From: Rossellomorea sp036867415
GTDB lineage: Bacteria; Bacillota; Bacilli; Bacillales; Bacillaceae_B
DNA length: 64,000 bases
Reading direction: 5' to 3'
NCBI RefSeq assembly: GCF_036867415.1
Contig: NZ_JBAJHU010000002.1
Coordinates: 248,001 to 312,000 of the forward strand
Part shown: piece after piece, positions 50,258-58,423 of the stretch
Position numbering within the stretch: the stretch's first letter is position 1
Layout: every line of letters starts with the position of its first letter
Notes under the pieces: model-generated
What the model was told of the DNA's origin: nothing
The model's database searches: none
What the model saw: the letters and a program-made list of their open reading frames with translations, nothing else
Made by a program: the position numbers and the translations under genes

Positions 50258-51260
50258 GGTCCAGCACCTCCAGGCTTTGTGTTTTGGCGGTTATGTAGCG
50301 GATCGCCGCCTGTATTTCAGCTTCATCGCCGATCAGCTCCATGATAAAAATCCCAAGCGGGGTTTCCTGGATGTATTCTATTTTCCCATGCAGGATATTG
50401 CCGCGTACTTTGTATTTCTGGAATACTTCCGATACCACACTTTCTTCAGCGATCGAGCCCTTGAACTGGATCTTGATCAATTTCCCTGTCCGACTGTTCA
50501 ATAAGTGCGGCGGCAATTCAAACTGCAGGATGTTTTCGATGAACTGCTTTGTCAGCGGCTGTACCGGGTTGGCAAAGAGGTCGTATACCGCCCCTTCTTC
50601 AACGATTCTGCCATCCTGCATGACAGCCATCCTGTCGCAGATTTCTTTCACCACTTCCATTTCGTGCGTGATGAGGACGATCGTCAATCCAAGCTGTTTG
50701 TTGATGTCTTTCAATAGTTTAAGGATCGATTTCGTCGTGCTCGGGTCCAGTGCGGAAGTCGCTTCATCGCACAGCAGCACGGATGGCTTGTTCGCAAGCG
50801 CCCTCGCAATTCCGACGCGCTGCTTTTGCCCGCCGCTCAGCTGGGCGGGATAGGCCTGGGCTTTATCGCTTAACCCGACCATTTCTAAAAGTTCGTTCAC
50901 CCTCGGCCCGATTTCTGCCTTTGGGACCTTGGCAGCTTTTAATGCGAACGCAAGATTCTCATACACCGTTTTCGCTTTGATGAGGTGGAAGTGCTGAAAA
51001 ATCATGGAGATCTTCTGTCGTGCAAGACGGAGATCCCTGGAAGAAAGCTTCGTCAAATCCTGTCCGTCGATGATGATTTCACCCGATGTCGGTTTTTCCA
51101 GCAGGTTCAGACAACGGATGAGAGAACTTTTCCCTGCACCGCTGTAGCCGACGATGCCGAAGACTTCCCCTTTTTGTATGGTGACAGAAACGTTATCCAC
51201 ACCGAGTATCGTCTGCTTTTTTGTCTTGTATTCTTTTACAAGGTTTTTGATTTCAATCAC
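50247..51260 (-). CDS. metN: Methionine ABC transporter ATP-binding protein
   Basis: A 337-residue ABC ATPase. Walker A GYSGAGKSS (about residues 35-43), signature LSGGQKQR (about 138), Walker B VLLCDEATSALD (about 158-169) and the H-loop in LITHEMEV. A C-terminal ACT-like NIL domain (about 260-337) is present, the site of methionine feedback (transinhibition) in E. coli MetN. The start is GTG 51260, preceded by GGGGTGG; a GTG at 51269 overlaps that site and is less likely. It lies downstream of a SAM riboswitch terminator. Confidence 0.94.
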   Translation of the reverse strand: MIEIKNLVKEYKTKKQTILGVDNVSVTIQKGEVFGIVGYSGAGKSSLIRCLNLLEKPTSGEIIIDGQDLTKLSSRDLRLARQKISMIFQHFHLIKAKTVYENLAFALKAAKVPKAEIGPRVNELLEMVGLSDKAQAYPAQLSGGQKQRVGIARALANKPSVLLCDEATSALDPSTTKSILKLLKDINKQLGLTIVLITHEMEVVKEICDRMAVMQDGRIVEEGAVYDLFANPVQPLTKQFIENILQFELPPHLLNSRTGKLIKIQFKGSIAEESVVSEVFQKYKVRGNILHGKIEYIQETPLGIFIMELIGDEAEIQAAIRYITAKTQSLEVLDRAA

Positions 51261-51314
51261 ATTGACCACCCCTTTTATTTCTACCTATTAAACCAAGCTG
51301 CAGTACTTTTAAAA

Positions 51315-51349
51315 ATAAAAAATGCCCCTTTCAATTACTGAAAGAAGCA
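51315..51349 (-). terminator. Terminator of the SAM riboswitch
   Basis: Minus strand GCTTCTTTCA and TTGAAAGGGGC pair (some G-U pairs) and are followed by six T residues, between the aptamer and metN. Confidence 0.85.
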
Positions 51350-51475
51350 TCGCTCATGTATCTCGACTTATCTCTCAGAATGAAATTCATTCTGCAGGAA
51401 TTGGCACCGTTCCACATTGGAGGTTGCCGGACGTCATAGGGCCTGATCCCTCGGTCACTCTTGATAATTGAAAGT
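51350..51475 (-). ncRNA. SAM-I riboswitch (S-box) controlling metNIQ
   Basis: The minus strand reads ATTATCAAGAGTGACCGAGG, GATCAGGCCC, ATGACGTCCGGCAACC, GGTGCCAATTCCTGCAGAA, and GAGAGATAAGTCGAGA. These are the P1/P2 kink-turn, J3/4 and P3 core elements of S-box RNAs (the TATCAAGAG, GGCCC, CGGCAACC and GGTGCTAATTCC signatures). A terminator follows. High SAM should therefore terminate metNIQ transcription. Confidence 0.95.
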
Positions 51476-51684
51476 ATTTAATTTTCGAATTTTTTATCTT
51501 ATAGGTGATATTATATGGTTTGATATGGAAAGTCAACAAGAGATTTTGGCGGATGCTTGTGTAAGCGGTTTCTTTGCTTTAGAGTCAGTGGAGAAGTTTT
51601 TTAAGGGTGGCGGCTGCATTTGAAGTATGTTCCTTGTAACATCTGCTGTTGAAAATAGGGTCTAGCTTTTTCAATCCAAAAAAT

Positions 51685-51761
51685 TTAAACAAACGTATGA
51701 TTAAGGTCTGGAAACCTTTTGCGACAAGGGGTTGGCGGGTTTAAACAAACGTTTGATTAAA
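51685..51761. repeat. Paired-palindrome dispersed repeat, copy 3
   Basis: TTTAAACAAACGTATGATTAA (centre 51694/51695) and TTTAAACAAACGTTTGATTAA (centre 51750/51751), again exactly 56 bp apart, with GGAAACC just inside the left one. The left palindrome has decayed in one arm. Confidence 0.75.
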
Positions 51762-51830
51762 TTTGCATGGCCGTTCCCATGAGGGTCATTTGTTTGTCAA
51801 ACAGCCGTCTGAACAAACTGAACAAATTTG

Positions 51831-52405
51831 AAGAGGCTGGGACAAAACAAAAAAACAACTACTAATTCGAACATTATCAGTGTTGACTCTAGATACCGCT
51901 AATGATTTCCGTGCAAGACTTCGCTTTCCGCGGGTGACCCGTGAGCCTCCTCATCGCATTCGCTCTTGCGGGTTAGAAAAGCGGAGGGGCTTTGCTCAGA
52001 GGCGTGTGGCATAAGGCGAATCGGCAACGAAGGTGTTCCTTGCCTTCTTGGACGAGTCGCCTTATGAAATGTGCCTCTAAGCCCAGGAGCTGGACAATTA
52101 GAAAAGCGGAGGCGGCTTGCTCAGAGGCGACAAGCATAAGACGAGCAAGCCGGAAAGGCGCTTTTTGCCTTGTTGGCTTGATTGACTTATGACCTCGAGC
52201 CTCTAGCCGCCGGAGCTGGACAGGTCTCACATTAGTCACTTTTCCCGCAGGAGTCCTCGTCTTGCACTCCAATCAACCGCTGGGACAGACTGAAAACAAA
52301 TGAACTGTTGAATAAAACAATTAAAAAACCCGAACATACTTGAATCCTGGAATTCAAATCAGTTCGGGTTTTACATAGACTAAAACACTTTTGTCCCAGC
52401 CTCTT
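51831..52405. repeat. 575-bp repeat element with 17-bp terminal inverted repeats
   Basis: Perfect terminal inverted repeats: AAGAGGCTGGGACAAAA at 51831-51847 and TTTTGTCCCAGCCTCTT at 52389-52405. It contains no credible gene; the 99-codon open frame across it is a by-product. It has an internal duplicated segment (TAGAAAAGCGGAGG..TTGCTCAGAGGCG near 51974 and 52098) and a long hairpin at 52323-52373. This looks like a non-autonomous (MITE-like) or RNA-structured repeat. It ends 10 bases from the DUF2922 gene. Confidence 0.85.
52323..52373 (-). terminator. Terminator of the DUF1659/DUF2922 pair carried inside the repeat element
   Basis: Minus strand AAACCCGAACT and GTTCGGGTTTTTT, with an inner TTTGAATT/ATTCAA pairing, form a long stem with a U tail. 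Confidence 0.8.
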
Positions 52406-52415
52406 ACTTCATCTA

Positions 52416-52634
52416 TTATAAAACTTCATAATCCGTTACATTACGTTCAACCACGCGTGCTCCTTCTACGCTAACCAGTGTGCCGCTTGAGCTGCCGAAT
52501 ACGCCGGTTGCGATCAGGTTGTCCATTGCCGCTTTCACCTGGATGGTATCAATCGGGTCAATCGGGTCGTTGAGGCTGATTTTCGCCGATTTCCCTGTAT
52601 CCGTTCTAAATTGAAGTTCAAGTACTTTTGCCAT
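52416..52634 (-). CDS. DUF2922 family small protein
   Basis: A 72-residue protein beginning MAKVLELQFRTDTGKSAKIS and ending ARVVERNVTDYEVL, a full-length match by eye to the DUF2922 family common in Bacillaceae. These always sit beside a DUF1659 gene, as here. Function unknown. Start ATG with AAGGAGG upstream; 38 bases separate it from the partner gene. Confidence 0.88.
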   Translation of the reverse strand: MAKVLELQFRTDTGKSAKISLNDPIDPIDTIQVKAAMDNLIATGVFGSSSGTLVSVEGARVVERNVTDYEVL

Positions 52635-52672
52635 TATTAATAGTCCTCCTTCCCATTAAATTTCAACGATCA

Positions 52673-52891
52673 TTACGCGTTGATATCGAAATTCTGGATC
52701 TTTTCCACGTTGAACAGGTTCTTCTCAGAAAGACCTGCGAGTGACTGAGCCGCACTGTTCATTTCATCCGCTGTAGCCGAACCCTTGATGTAACTGTAAG
52801 ATTTGTACTTATACTTCGGATTTCCTTTCTCATCCATCCCATCGTTAAACGCAAATCTCAGCTTCGTTGCTTTCAAATCCGCCGTTGCCAT
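52673..52891 (-). CDS. DUF1659 family small protein
   Basis: A 72-residue protein with LRFAFNDGMDEKGNPKYKYK and a TADEMNSAAQSLAGLSE segment, the DUF1659 pattern. It is the first gene of the pair with the DUF2922 gene; RBS GGGAGGTGAGG before ATG 52891. No function is established for the family. Confidence 0.88.
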   Translation of the reverse strand: MATADLKATKLRFAFNDGMDEKGNPKYKYKSYSYIKGSATADEMNSAAQSLAGLSEKNLFNVEKIQNFDINA

Positions 52892-52993
52892 TGTGCCTCA
52901 CCTCCCTTCACCTTCTATATAGAGATTGGGGGAGGAAAAGGATACCTTTGGAGGGAAAAATGTTTGGATAGGAGAGATTTTTGGAGTGGGGTG

Positions 52994-53110
52994 TGGTGCC
53001 ATGCACGATATCTGTGTTTTGTGCCTGTCATCAATTCGGGATTCTGTATGCCTGGTACAAACTCACCGTTTTGGGCCTGGAACAATGTAGGCATTTTGTG
53101 CCTGGCACCA
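52994..53110. repeat. 25-bp periodic palindrome array, fourth cluster
   Basis: Five units start at 52994, 53019, 53046, 53071 and 53096. Steps are 25, 27, 25 and 25 bp; the 27 step reflects a 2-base insertion. Units include TTGTGCCTGTCATCA, GTATGCCTGGTACAA, TTGGGCCTGGAACAA and TTGTGCCTGGCACCA, more diverged than at the transposase locus. Confidence 0.78.
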
Positions 53111-53197
53111 TCCCTGCCCCAAAAATCGGACAAAACAAAAAAAACCCTGCAAACCGTAAAACAAAATACGGTTCACAGAGGTTCCAAATTAACGCAA

Positions 53198-53353
53198 TTA
53201 TCCGCGATCACTTTTCACTTCATCCGGATACCCGGCCTTCGTCGCGCGCTTAAACTCTTTCGCCCAAAGCACCTCTTGCGTATCCGTTAATCCATTGTTC
53301 TTCTCCGTATTAATCCCTTTGTAGGGAAGCTTCTTCGTATGTCGTTCTGCCAT
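53198..53353 (-). CDS. Small conserved-looking protein, 51 residues
   Basis: A frame starting ATG 53353, preceded by AAAGGAGAG, encoding MAERHTKKLPYKGINTEKN followed by LTDTQEVLWAKEFKRATKAG and a charged end. The TQEVL..KEFKRA stretch recalls the small YfhE/YfhD-type proteins of Bacillus, but I am not certain. It is highly charged and without a membrane segment. Confidence 0.68.
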   Translation of the reverse strand: MAERHTKKLPYKGINTEKNNGLTDTQEVLWAKEFKRATKAGYPDEVKSDRG

Positions 53354-53474
53354 ACTGAAATCTCTCCTTTCAAAGTTATTAATTCTATAAATCCTTTACC
53401 CGGTAGGCATTTACATAAACATAAAGAGACGGGAAGGGATATTTCGCTAAATCTCCGTCCCTCAACACGTTAAT

Positions 53475-54854
53475 TCAATAAAGCTTTCCTTGTCTGTATA
53501 GCAGGGTAGACAATTTGGTCACTGAATGGATATAGCAATTCTGGCGCAGCGGGAACGGGTCTCCGAAGAATGGCGGAAGGACCGTATCCAGGGTTGCCTG
53601 CATTTTTTCGAAGAGGAGTCTGAATACCTCGTCTTCCGAGTAGAATTGGGTTTCCCTCCCCTGCAGCCATTCGAAGTAGGAGACGATGACCCCTCCGGCG
53701 TTGGCAAGGATATCCGGAACGATGATGATTCCTTTTTTACTCAGGAACTCGTCGGCTTCCGTGGTGACGGGTGCATTCGCTCCTTCCACAAGGATTCCCG
53801 CCTTTACTTTTTCCATATTGTCTTTATGGATTTGATCCTCCAGTGCCGCCAATATCAGGACATCCACTCCGAGGTACAAGACATCCTCTCTGTCTGATAT
53901 TTCTGCTTTTACATCGATGTCTTTCAGTTGTTCTTCGGTTGTCGGGAGGTCTCCTTTATTCCTCATCGTGAATTCGACGAGTGCAGGAATGTCCAAGCCA
54001 TCCGCATTGTACAGCGTCACGTTCCGGTCGCTCACGGCCACCACTTTATTCTGAAGATGAGTGGATTGATACGCTTCTAGGGCGGCGACCGAGCCAACAT
54101 TTCCGAACCCTTGGACGGAGATGGTCAATGGCTTGTTTTCATATTTCAGGGCTGTTTTGGCAAAAATATTATCCGTTTTTGTCATCAGGTTCTTTTGGTT
54201 TTTGATAAAATCGTGCATCATATAGCGGAAGGTGAAATATACCCCTTTACCGGTTGCTTCACGGCGGCCAAGGGATCCCCCGTTGATCACGCTTTTTCCT
54301 GTAAAGCTGCCCCTGTATGGATTGCCGGGATGTATGCTCTTGAATTCGGCCATCATCCAGTCCATCTCCCTCTCGCCGGAACCCATATCTGGTGCAGGGA
54401 TATCTTTATCCGGACCGAGTACATCACTGAAATATTGAACGTATTTTTTCGAAATGACATTGAGCTCTTTTTCGCTGTATTCGCGCGGATTGATGATAAT
54501 CCCGCCCTTGCCGCCGCCGAACGGGACGTCATGCAGGGCATTTTTCAACGTCATCAGCGAAGCCAGGTTGACCACTTCATCCTCATTCACCATTTCATGA
54601 AACCGGATCCCGCCCTTATAAGGCCCAAGCGCGTTATTATGCTGGACACGGAACGCAGGGATGCGGTCGACCCGCCCATTTTCGAGCGGTACCCTCAAGT
54701 ACGACTTATGTACATGGTTCGGGGTGGACAGGATGGCCGTCAGAGATGTAAATGCCTGCTCCCTCGCGTCACCCATCAATTCCGGTAGAAAATTCTCGTC
54801 TTCCAATAAAGCATCCAATGATTTTTGAACAATGTCTCGCGTTTGACTGATCAT
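53475..54854 (-). CDS. Glutamate dehydrogenase family protein (Glu/Leu/Phe/Val dehydrogenase)
   Basis: A 459-residue oxidative deaminase. It has PLENGRVDRIPAFRVQHN (about residues 55-72), the catalytic Lys in GPYKGGIRFH and PFGGGKGGI (about 80-115), and the Rossmann motif VQGFGNVGS (about 245-253). An insertion around residues 205-240 (YMMHDFIKNQKNLMTKTDN) makes it longer than RocG/GudB (about 425), so it may be a distinct subgroup. The start is ATG 54854 (MISQTRD) with AGGAGGGG upstream. It interconverts glutamate and 2-oxoglutarate or the leucine/valine equivalents; the preferred substrate is not decided by sequence. Confidence 0.88.
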   Translation of the reverse strand: MISQTRDIVQKSLDALLEDENFLPELMGDAREQAFTSLTAILSTPNHVHKSYLRVPLENGRVDRIPAFRVQHNNALGPYKGGIRFHEMVNEDEVVNLASLMTLKNALHDVPFGGGKGGIIINPREYSEKELNVISKKYVQYFSDVLGPDKDIPAPDMGSGEREMDWMMAEFKSIHPGNPYRGSFTGKSVINGGSLGRREATGKGVYFTFRYMMHDFIKNQKNLMTKTDNIFAKTALKYENKPLTISVQGFGNVGSVAALEAYQSTHLQNKVVAVSDRNVTLYNADGLDIPALVEFTMRNKGDLPTTEEQLKDIDVKAEISDREDVLYLGVDVLILAALEDQIHKDNMEKVKAGILVEGANAPVTTEADEFLSKKGIIIVPDILANAGGVIVSYFEWLQGRETQFYSEDEVFRLLFEKMQATLDTVLPPFFGDPFPLRQNCYIHSVTKLSTLLYRQGKLY

Positions 54855-55013
54855 AGTTCCCCTCCTGAACAATAATTAGTATATATTGTCTATATATATA
54901 AAGTTACCCAATTCAGTATGAAAAAAACGGATACGAAATATTTTTTTGAATGCGTTTACTTATAAGCAGAATCAGGATCTGCTAAATTTCCTCTCCCTAA
55001 AATGAATGGTCCA

Positions 55014-55041
55014 TTGCAACCGGGTTATATGGTACTATAGT
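55014..55041 (+). promoter_or_regulatory. Possible sigma-A promoter of the pilin-like genes
   Basis: TTGCAA and TATAGT separated by 16 bases, about 55 bases before the first pilin start. Moderate match to consensus. Confidence 0.4.
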
Positions 55042-55094
55042 AGTATCAAAAACAGATTAATCTAGTATTTTTTAATAGAAGGACGGTCTTTCGC

Positions 55095-55523
55095 ATGCGA
55101 TCAAGATTGAAAAAGATTTGTTCCGAACGGGGTATCACATTAGTTGAAATCATTGCCTCCATCGCAATTCTGACGTTGATCATCTTGACGTTCATGCCGA
55201 TGTTCACACAGTCCATGCGGTCAACGAAGATATCAGCCGATATGCTGGACGCAACGTATTTAGCGCAGTCCACAATGGAGGATGTGTATCAACTGACTGA
55301 GACTTACCCATTTAGTGAAGCTGTCGATCAGGTTGACGATATGACGTTCCTGGAGAAAGAAGATGGGTGGTACCGCTATGTCCAATTTAAAGACGGTGCT
55401 TATATTGAGTTATCAGTGGAAGAGCCTGACCGCGGACTTTCCAATGTGCTTGTCAAAGTGTACACCGATGATTCGAAGAGTAAGTTAATGGCCCAAATGG
55501 AATCGATTTACAGATGGGAGTAA
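55095..55523 (+). CDS. Type IV pilin-like protein 1 (prepilin N-terminal methylation motif)
   Basis: A 142-residue class III-type prepilin. The leader MRSRLKKICSERG ends at a prepilin peptidase site G|ITLVEIIASIAIL, with the invariant Glu at +5 and a 20-residue hydrophobic helix. The globular part (about 35-142) has no recognised fold. It is followed 4 bases later by the second pilin gene. No assembly ATPase, platform protein or prepilin peptidase gene lies in the window, so secretion would use machinery elsewhere (for example Com or Pil genes). Confidence 0.85.
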   Translation: MRSRLKKICSERGITLVEIIASIAILTLIILTFMPMFTQSMRSTKISADMLDATYLAQSTMEDVYQLTETYPFSEAVDQVDDMTFLEKEDGWYRYVQFKDGAYIELSVEEPDRGLSNVLVKVYTDDSKSKLMAQMESIYRWE

Positions 55524-55527
55524 GGAC

Positions 55528-55956
55528 ATGAGATCTTTTTTTACTAATCAAAAGGGCGTAACACTTGTTGAGTTATTGGCTGTACTGGTACTTGTGTGCA
55601 CGGTGATGCTGCTGATCAGCAATGTGCATCTTTTCGGGCAAAAGCAGTTCAGCAGCCAGTCCAAGCAGGTTCAGCATGAATCGAACGTCCGCTATGCGAT
55701 GAATGTCATCACCAAGGAGATCCGCACATCACCTCCTCAAACCATATCGGTTGCGAATAATAGGATTGAGACTTTAAATGGGGCTTTCAGGTTACAAGGC
55801 AGCACACTCTACAAAGATGACAAGGTGCTGGAAGAGGGGATTGCTGAGTTCACCGTTGAGCAAAACGGGAATGAAATCGTGATTTCAATGAAGAGCGTGC
55901 CGAATCAATTCGATAAAGCCGCATCTCTTTCCACGAATCTTTATATAAGGGAGTAA
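55528..55956 (+). CDS. Type IV pilin-like protein 2
   Basis: A 142-residue prepilin with leader MRSFFTNQKG and cleavage site G|VTLVELLAVLVLV (Glu at +5). The globular domain resembles minor pilins of the PilW/ComGF type in length. It overlaps nothing but is tightly spaced (4 and 6 bases) with its neighbours, so the three genes are one operon. Confidence 0.85.
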   Translation: MRSFFTNQKGVTLVELLAVLVLVCTVMLLISNVHLFGQKQFSSQSKQVQHESNVRYAMNVITKEIRTSPPQTISVANNRIETLNGAFRLQGSTLYKDDKVLEEGIAEFTVEQNGNEIVISMKSVPNQFDKAASLSTNLYIRE

Positions 55957-55962
55957 TGTTGC

Positions 55963-57426
55963 ATGAAGAAAGATGTTTGGGTCAATGAGCGGGGAATGAC
56001 GCTGGTGACTGTGCTGTTGGTATTGATTGTTCTGTCTGTTCTCGGACTTGGCCTGCTGTCTCTCACCGTCAGTCATGCCAAACAGAACTCCGCGGAACGC
56101 TCCCATCAGTCGTCTTACTATATAGCAGAAGCCGGTGTGACGGCTCAAATGAAAACACTGGAAGATGAAGTGAAACAGTACTATGAAAACACAGATGACC
56201 AAGCGCAGTTCTTTTCTCAGTTGGAACAATACTTCCTGAACGAGCCCGTCACGATTGATTCTTTTGAAACCGCGTTTGGAAAACAGCCGAAAGCCGTGGT
56301 GACGATCCAGAAAGTCAATGATGACGTTCCCCGTACTTATAAAATCACTTCCACCGGTACGATTGGGAAACACTCGAGAAAAGTTGAAAAGACATTTCAT
56401 GTTAATTGGCAGAAGAAAGGAGGGCTTTCACTCCCGGGAGAGATGGCTGTTTATACGGACACCACTATTTCTCTGGCAGGCGGTGCTGTGATCAGCGGGA
56501 ATATCGGGACCAACTCAAATTCCGCCGGCACCGTTTCCTTTGATGGCGGTGCATCTCATCGAAATGGCAGTATTTATGTTCCTAAAGGGGCTGAAAACTC
56601 AGCGATTGATGCACCGGATTATATGGATATTGACAAACCAATCGCAATCGATAAGCCCACTCCATTGACACTGCCTCCTTTTCCGGAGTATCCGGAGTAC
56701 CCTGTTTATCCTGATAAAAAGATAGGAGATAAGTGGAATCAGCACGTGGTCGTAAAAGACGGCAAGCTTTTAATCGACAATTATCTGGCAGACAATTATA
56801 CACTGGAGTTAAAAAACGGCGCTTCTTTTTCCGAAATCAAATTAGTCAGTAATAATACACTGAATATAGACGTCGGAGATTCTGACAAAGCCATCGTCGT
56901 TGATCATCTGAACGTTCAAAATGGACAAATCAATATTAAGGGATCCGGGAATTTGACCTTTTATGTGAAAGAAGAAATAACAATGGGATCTGGAAGCACG
57001 ATCAACAACAACGGTACTATTGAGCGTCTTTCTGTTTATTTAAAGGACTCAAAACAGTCGAAAAAAGTGAAATTGAGCGGCAGCCAGAAGATCTTCGGTT
57101 CCCTGTATGCCGAAACCGCCGATATTGAAATTACCGGCGGCGGCGGATTCCAGGGACATATTTTCACCGGGGGCGCTGAAGTGACCATTTCAGGTGGGGC
57201 CAGAACCTATTCTTCCCTCCTTTACGCACCTTCAGCAACGATCAGAATTTCCGGTGGAGGAAGCGTCAAAGGCATGATCCTTTCACACTCCTTTGACGCA
57301 AACGGAGGAGCATACGCTGAATTTCAAGAACTGGACATCGACAGTATTCCGTTTGTTTCAAACGGAGAAAGCGGAATGCCGGACGACCTGATTACATCAG
57401 AACCATTGAGAGAAGCTTCCCGATAG
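55963..57426 (+). CDS. PilX-like pilin with C-terminal beta-helix (polymer-forming) domain
   Basis: A 487-residue protein. The leader and hydrophobic helix (ERGMTLVTVLLVLIVLSVLG, about residues 10-29) match a PilX-type prepilin, but the +5 Glu is Val, as in some minor pilins at the tip. The N-terminal stalk (about 30-150) is followed by a repetitive Gly/Ser-rich region (about 160-470) with GGGGFQGHIFTGGAEVTISG and RISGGGSVKGMIL, a right-handed beta-helix like bactofilin/DUF7305 domains. It may cap or decorate a pseudopilus. A terminator overlaps the stop codon. Confidence 0.82.
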   Translation: MKKDVWVNERGMTLVTVLLVLIVLSVLGLGLLSLTVSHAKQNSAERSHQSSYYIAEAGVTAQMKTLEDEVKQYYENTDDQAQFFSQLEQYFLNEPVTIDSFETAFGKQPKAVVTIQKVNDDVPRTYKITSTGTIGKHSRKVEKTFHVNWQKKGGLSLPGEMAVYTDTTISLAGGAVISGNIGTNSNSAGTVSFDGGASHRNGSIYVPKGAENSAIDAPDYMDIDKPIAIDKPTPLTLPPFPEYPEYPVYPDKKIGDKWNQHVVVKDGKLLIDNYLADNYTLELKNGASFSEIKLVSNNTLNIDVGDSDKAIVVDHLNVQNGQINIKGSGNLTFYVKEEITMGSGSTINNNGTIERLSVYLKDSKQSKKVKLSGSQKIFGSLYAETADIEITGGGGFQGHIFTGGAEVTISGGARTYSSLLYAPSATIRISGGGSVKGMILSHSFDANGGAYAEFQELDIDSIPFVSNGESGMPDDLITSEPLREASR

Positions 57427-57448
57427 ATTTTATCGGGAAGTTTTTTTG
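57413..57448 (+). terminator. Terminator of the pilin operon, overlapping its last stop codon
   Basis: AAGCTTCCCGATA and ATCGGGAAGTT form a stem followed by seven T residues; the stop TAG lies in the loop side. Confidence 0.88.
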
Positions 57449-57552
57449 TTTGAGTGAAATTCAATGTGAGGTGAGTTTCTTTCAATCGGAAAGGGTTCTA
57501 CACCTTATATTAACCTTACAAACTCTTCATAAAAGTAAATTTCCAAGCAACC

Positions 57553-57580
57553 TTGACAATCCCTACCAATACACTATAAT
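57553..57580 (+). promoter_or_regulatory. Consensus sigma-A promoter of the ssuB-like operon
   Basis: Perfect TTGACA (57553) and TATAAT (57575) with a 16-bp spacer, about 55 bases before the ATPase start. Confidence 0.75.
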
Positions 57581-57634
57581 TAAATTCATTAAATCCCGAT
57601 TAAAACAATATGATTTATAAGAAAAGGTGATTAT

Positions 57635-58423
57635 TTGTTCATTCAAATCGGACATCTTAACAAACAATATGATGACAAAGCCGGAAAGCCTGTCGATGTA
57701 TTGAAAGACATCAACCTTGATATCAATAAAGGTGAATTCGTTTCGATCCTCGGCCCGTCAGGCTGCGGGAAGTCTACGCTGCTTTCGATTGTGGCCGGGT
57801 TGACGAAATCAACCAGCGGCGGAATCACAGTCGCCGGAAATCCGATCAAGAAGCCCGGAAAAGACCGAGGCATGGTATTCCAGCAGGCCGCCCTTTTTCC
57901 CTGGCTGAACGTAAGCGACAATGTGACGTTTCCTTTGAAAAAAGAAATGTCGAAAAGCGAAGCGAGGCAGCAAGCTGCCAAATATCTGCATATGGTCCAG
58001 CTCGGAAACTATCAGGACCATTACCCTCATGAGCTTTCCGGAGGCATGCAGCAGCGGGTCGCCATTGCACGTGCACTGGCGATGGATCCGGAAGTCTTAT
58101 TGATGGATGAACCGTTCGGCGCACTCGATGAACAAACCCGTTCCCGTCTGCACGTACAGCTTGAAACGATCTGGATGGAAACGAAGAAAACGGTCCTTTT
58201 CGTCACCCACAGCATCTCGGAATCCATTAAACTATCAGACCGGATCATCGTTATGGGGACCCGCCCCGGGACGATCCTCGCCGATATCGAGGTGGATATC
58301 CCCCGGCCCCGTGAAGCCCATAAAGAAGAAATGGTGAAGATCGAGGAGCACATCATGAGTTACTTGAAGAAGGAAATCGATAAAGTCATTCGTGAGGAAC
58401 TTGCCTATGAACACAGCTCTTAA
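57635..58423 (+). CDS. ABC transporter ATP-binding protein (nitrate/sulfonate/taurine type, SsuB/TauB-like)
   Basis: A 262-residue ABC ATPase. Walker A LGPSGCGKST (about residues 39-48), Q-loop QQAALFPW, signature LSGGMQQR (about 138), Walker B VLLMDEPFGALDEQTR and switch His in VTHSISES. QxxALFPWLNVxDNV is characteristic of the SsuB/TauB/NrtD family. It starts at TTG 57635 after AAAAGGTGA. It overlaps the permease gene start, and a substrate-binding lipoprotein follows. Confidence 0.92.
   Translation: MFIQIGHLNKQYDDKAGKPVDVLKDINLDINKGEFVSILGPSGCGKSTLLSIVAGLTKSTSGGITVAGNPIKKPGKDRGMVFQQAALFPWLNVSDNVTFPLKKEMSKSEARQQAAKYLHMVQLGNYQDHYPHELSGGMQQRVAIARALAMDPEVLLMDEPFGALDEQTRSRLHVQLETIWMETKKTVLFVTHSISESIKLSDRIIVMGTRPGTILADIEVDIPRPREAHKEEMVKIEEHIMSYLKKEIDKVIREELAYEHSS

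Noticed and set aside
51315..51475. T-box leader upstream of metN
   Set aside because: The leader has the S-box core elements and no T-box (AGGGTGGNACCGCG-like) sequence.
51973..52272. 99-codon protein in the 575-bp element
   Set aside because: It is composed of the repeat's inverted segments. Similar frames appear in the copy at 38478-38735, which shows that they arise from the repeat.
54900..55094. c-di-GMP riboswitch upstream of the pilin genes
   Set aside because: I looked for it because class-I riboswitches often precede pilin genes. There is a CCGGGTTAT stretch, but no GGACGCAAAGC core, tetraloop stem or terminator.
57643..58356. Several antisense frames over the ABC transporter ATPase gene
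   Set aside because: They mirror the coding frame of a strongly conserved ATPase gene; no family match or start signals.
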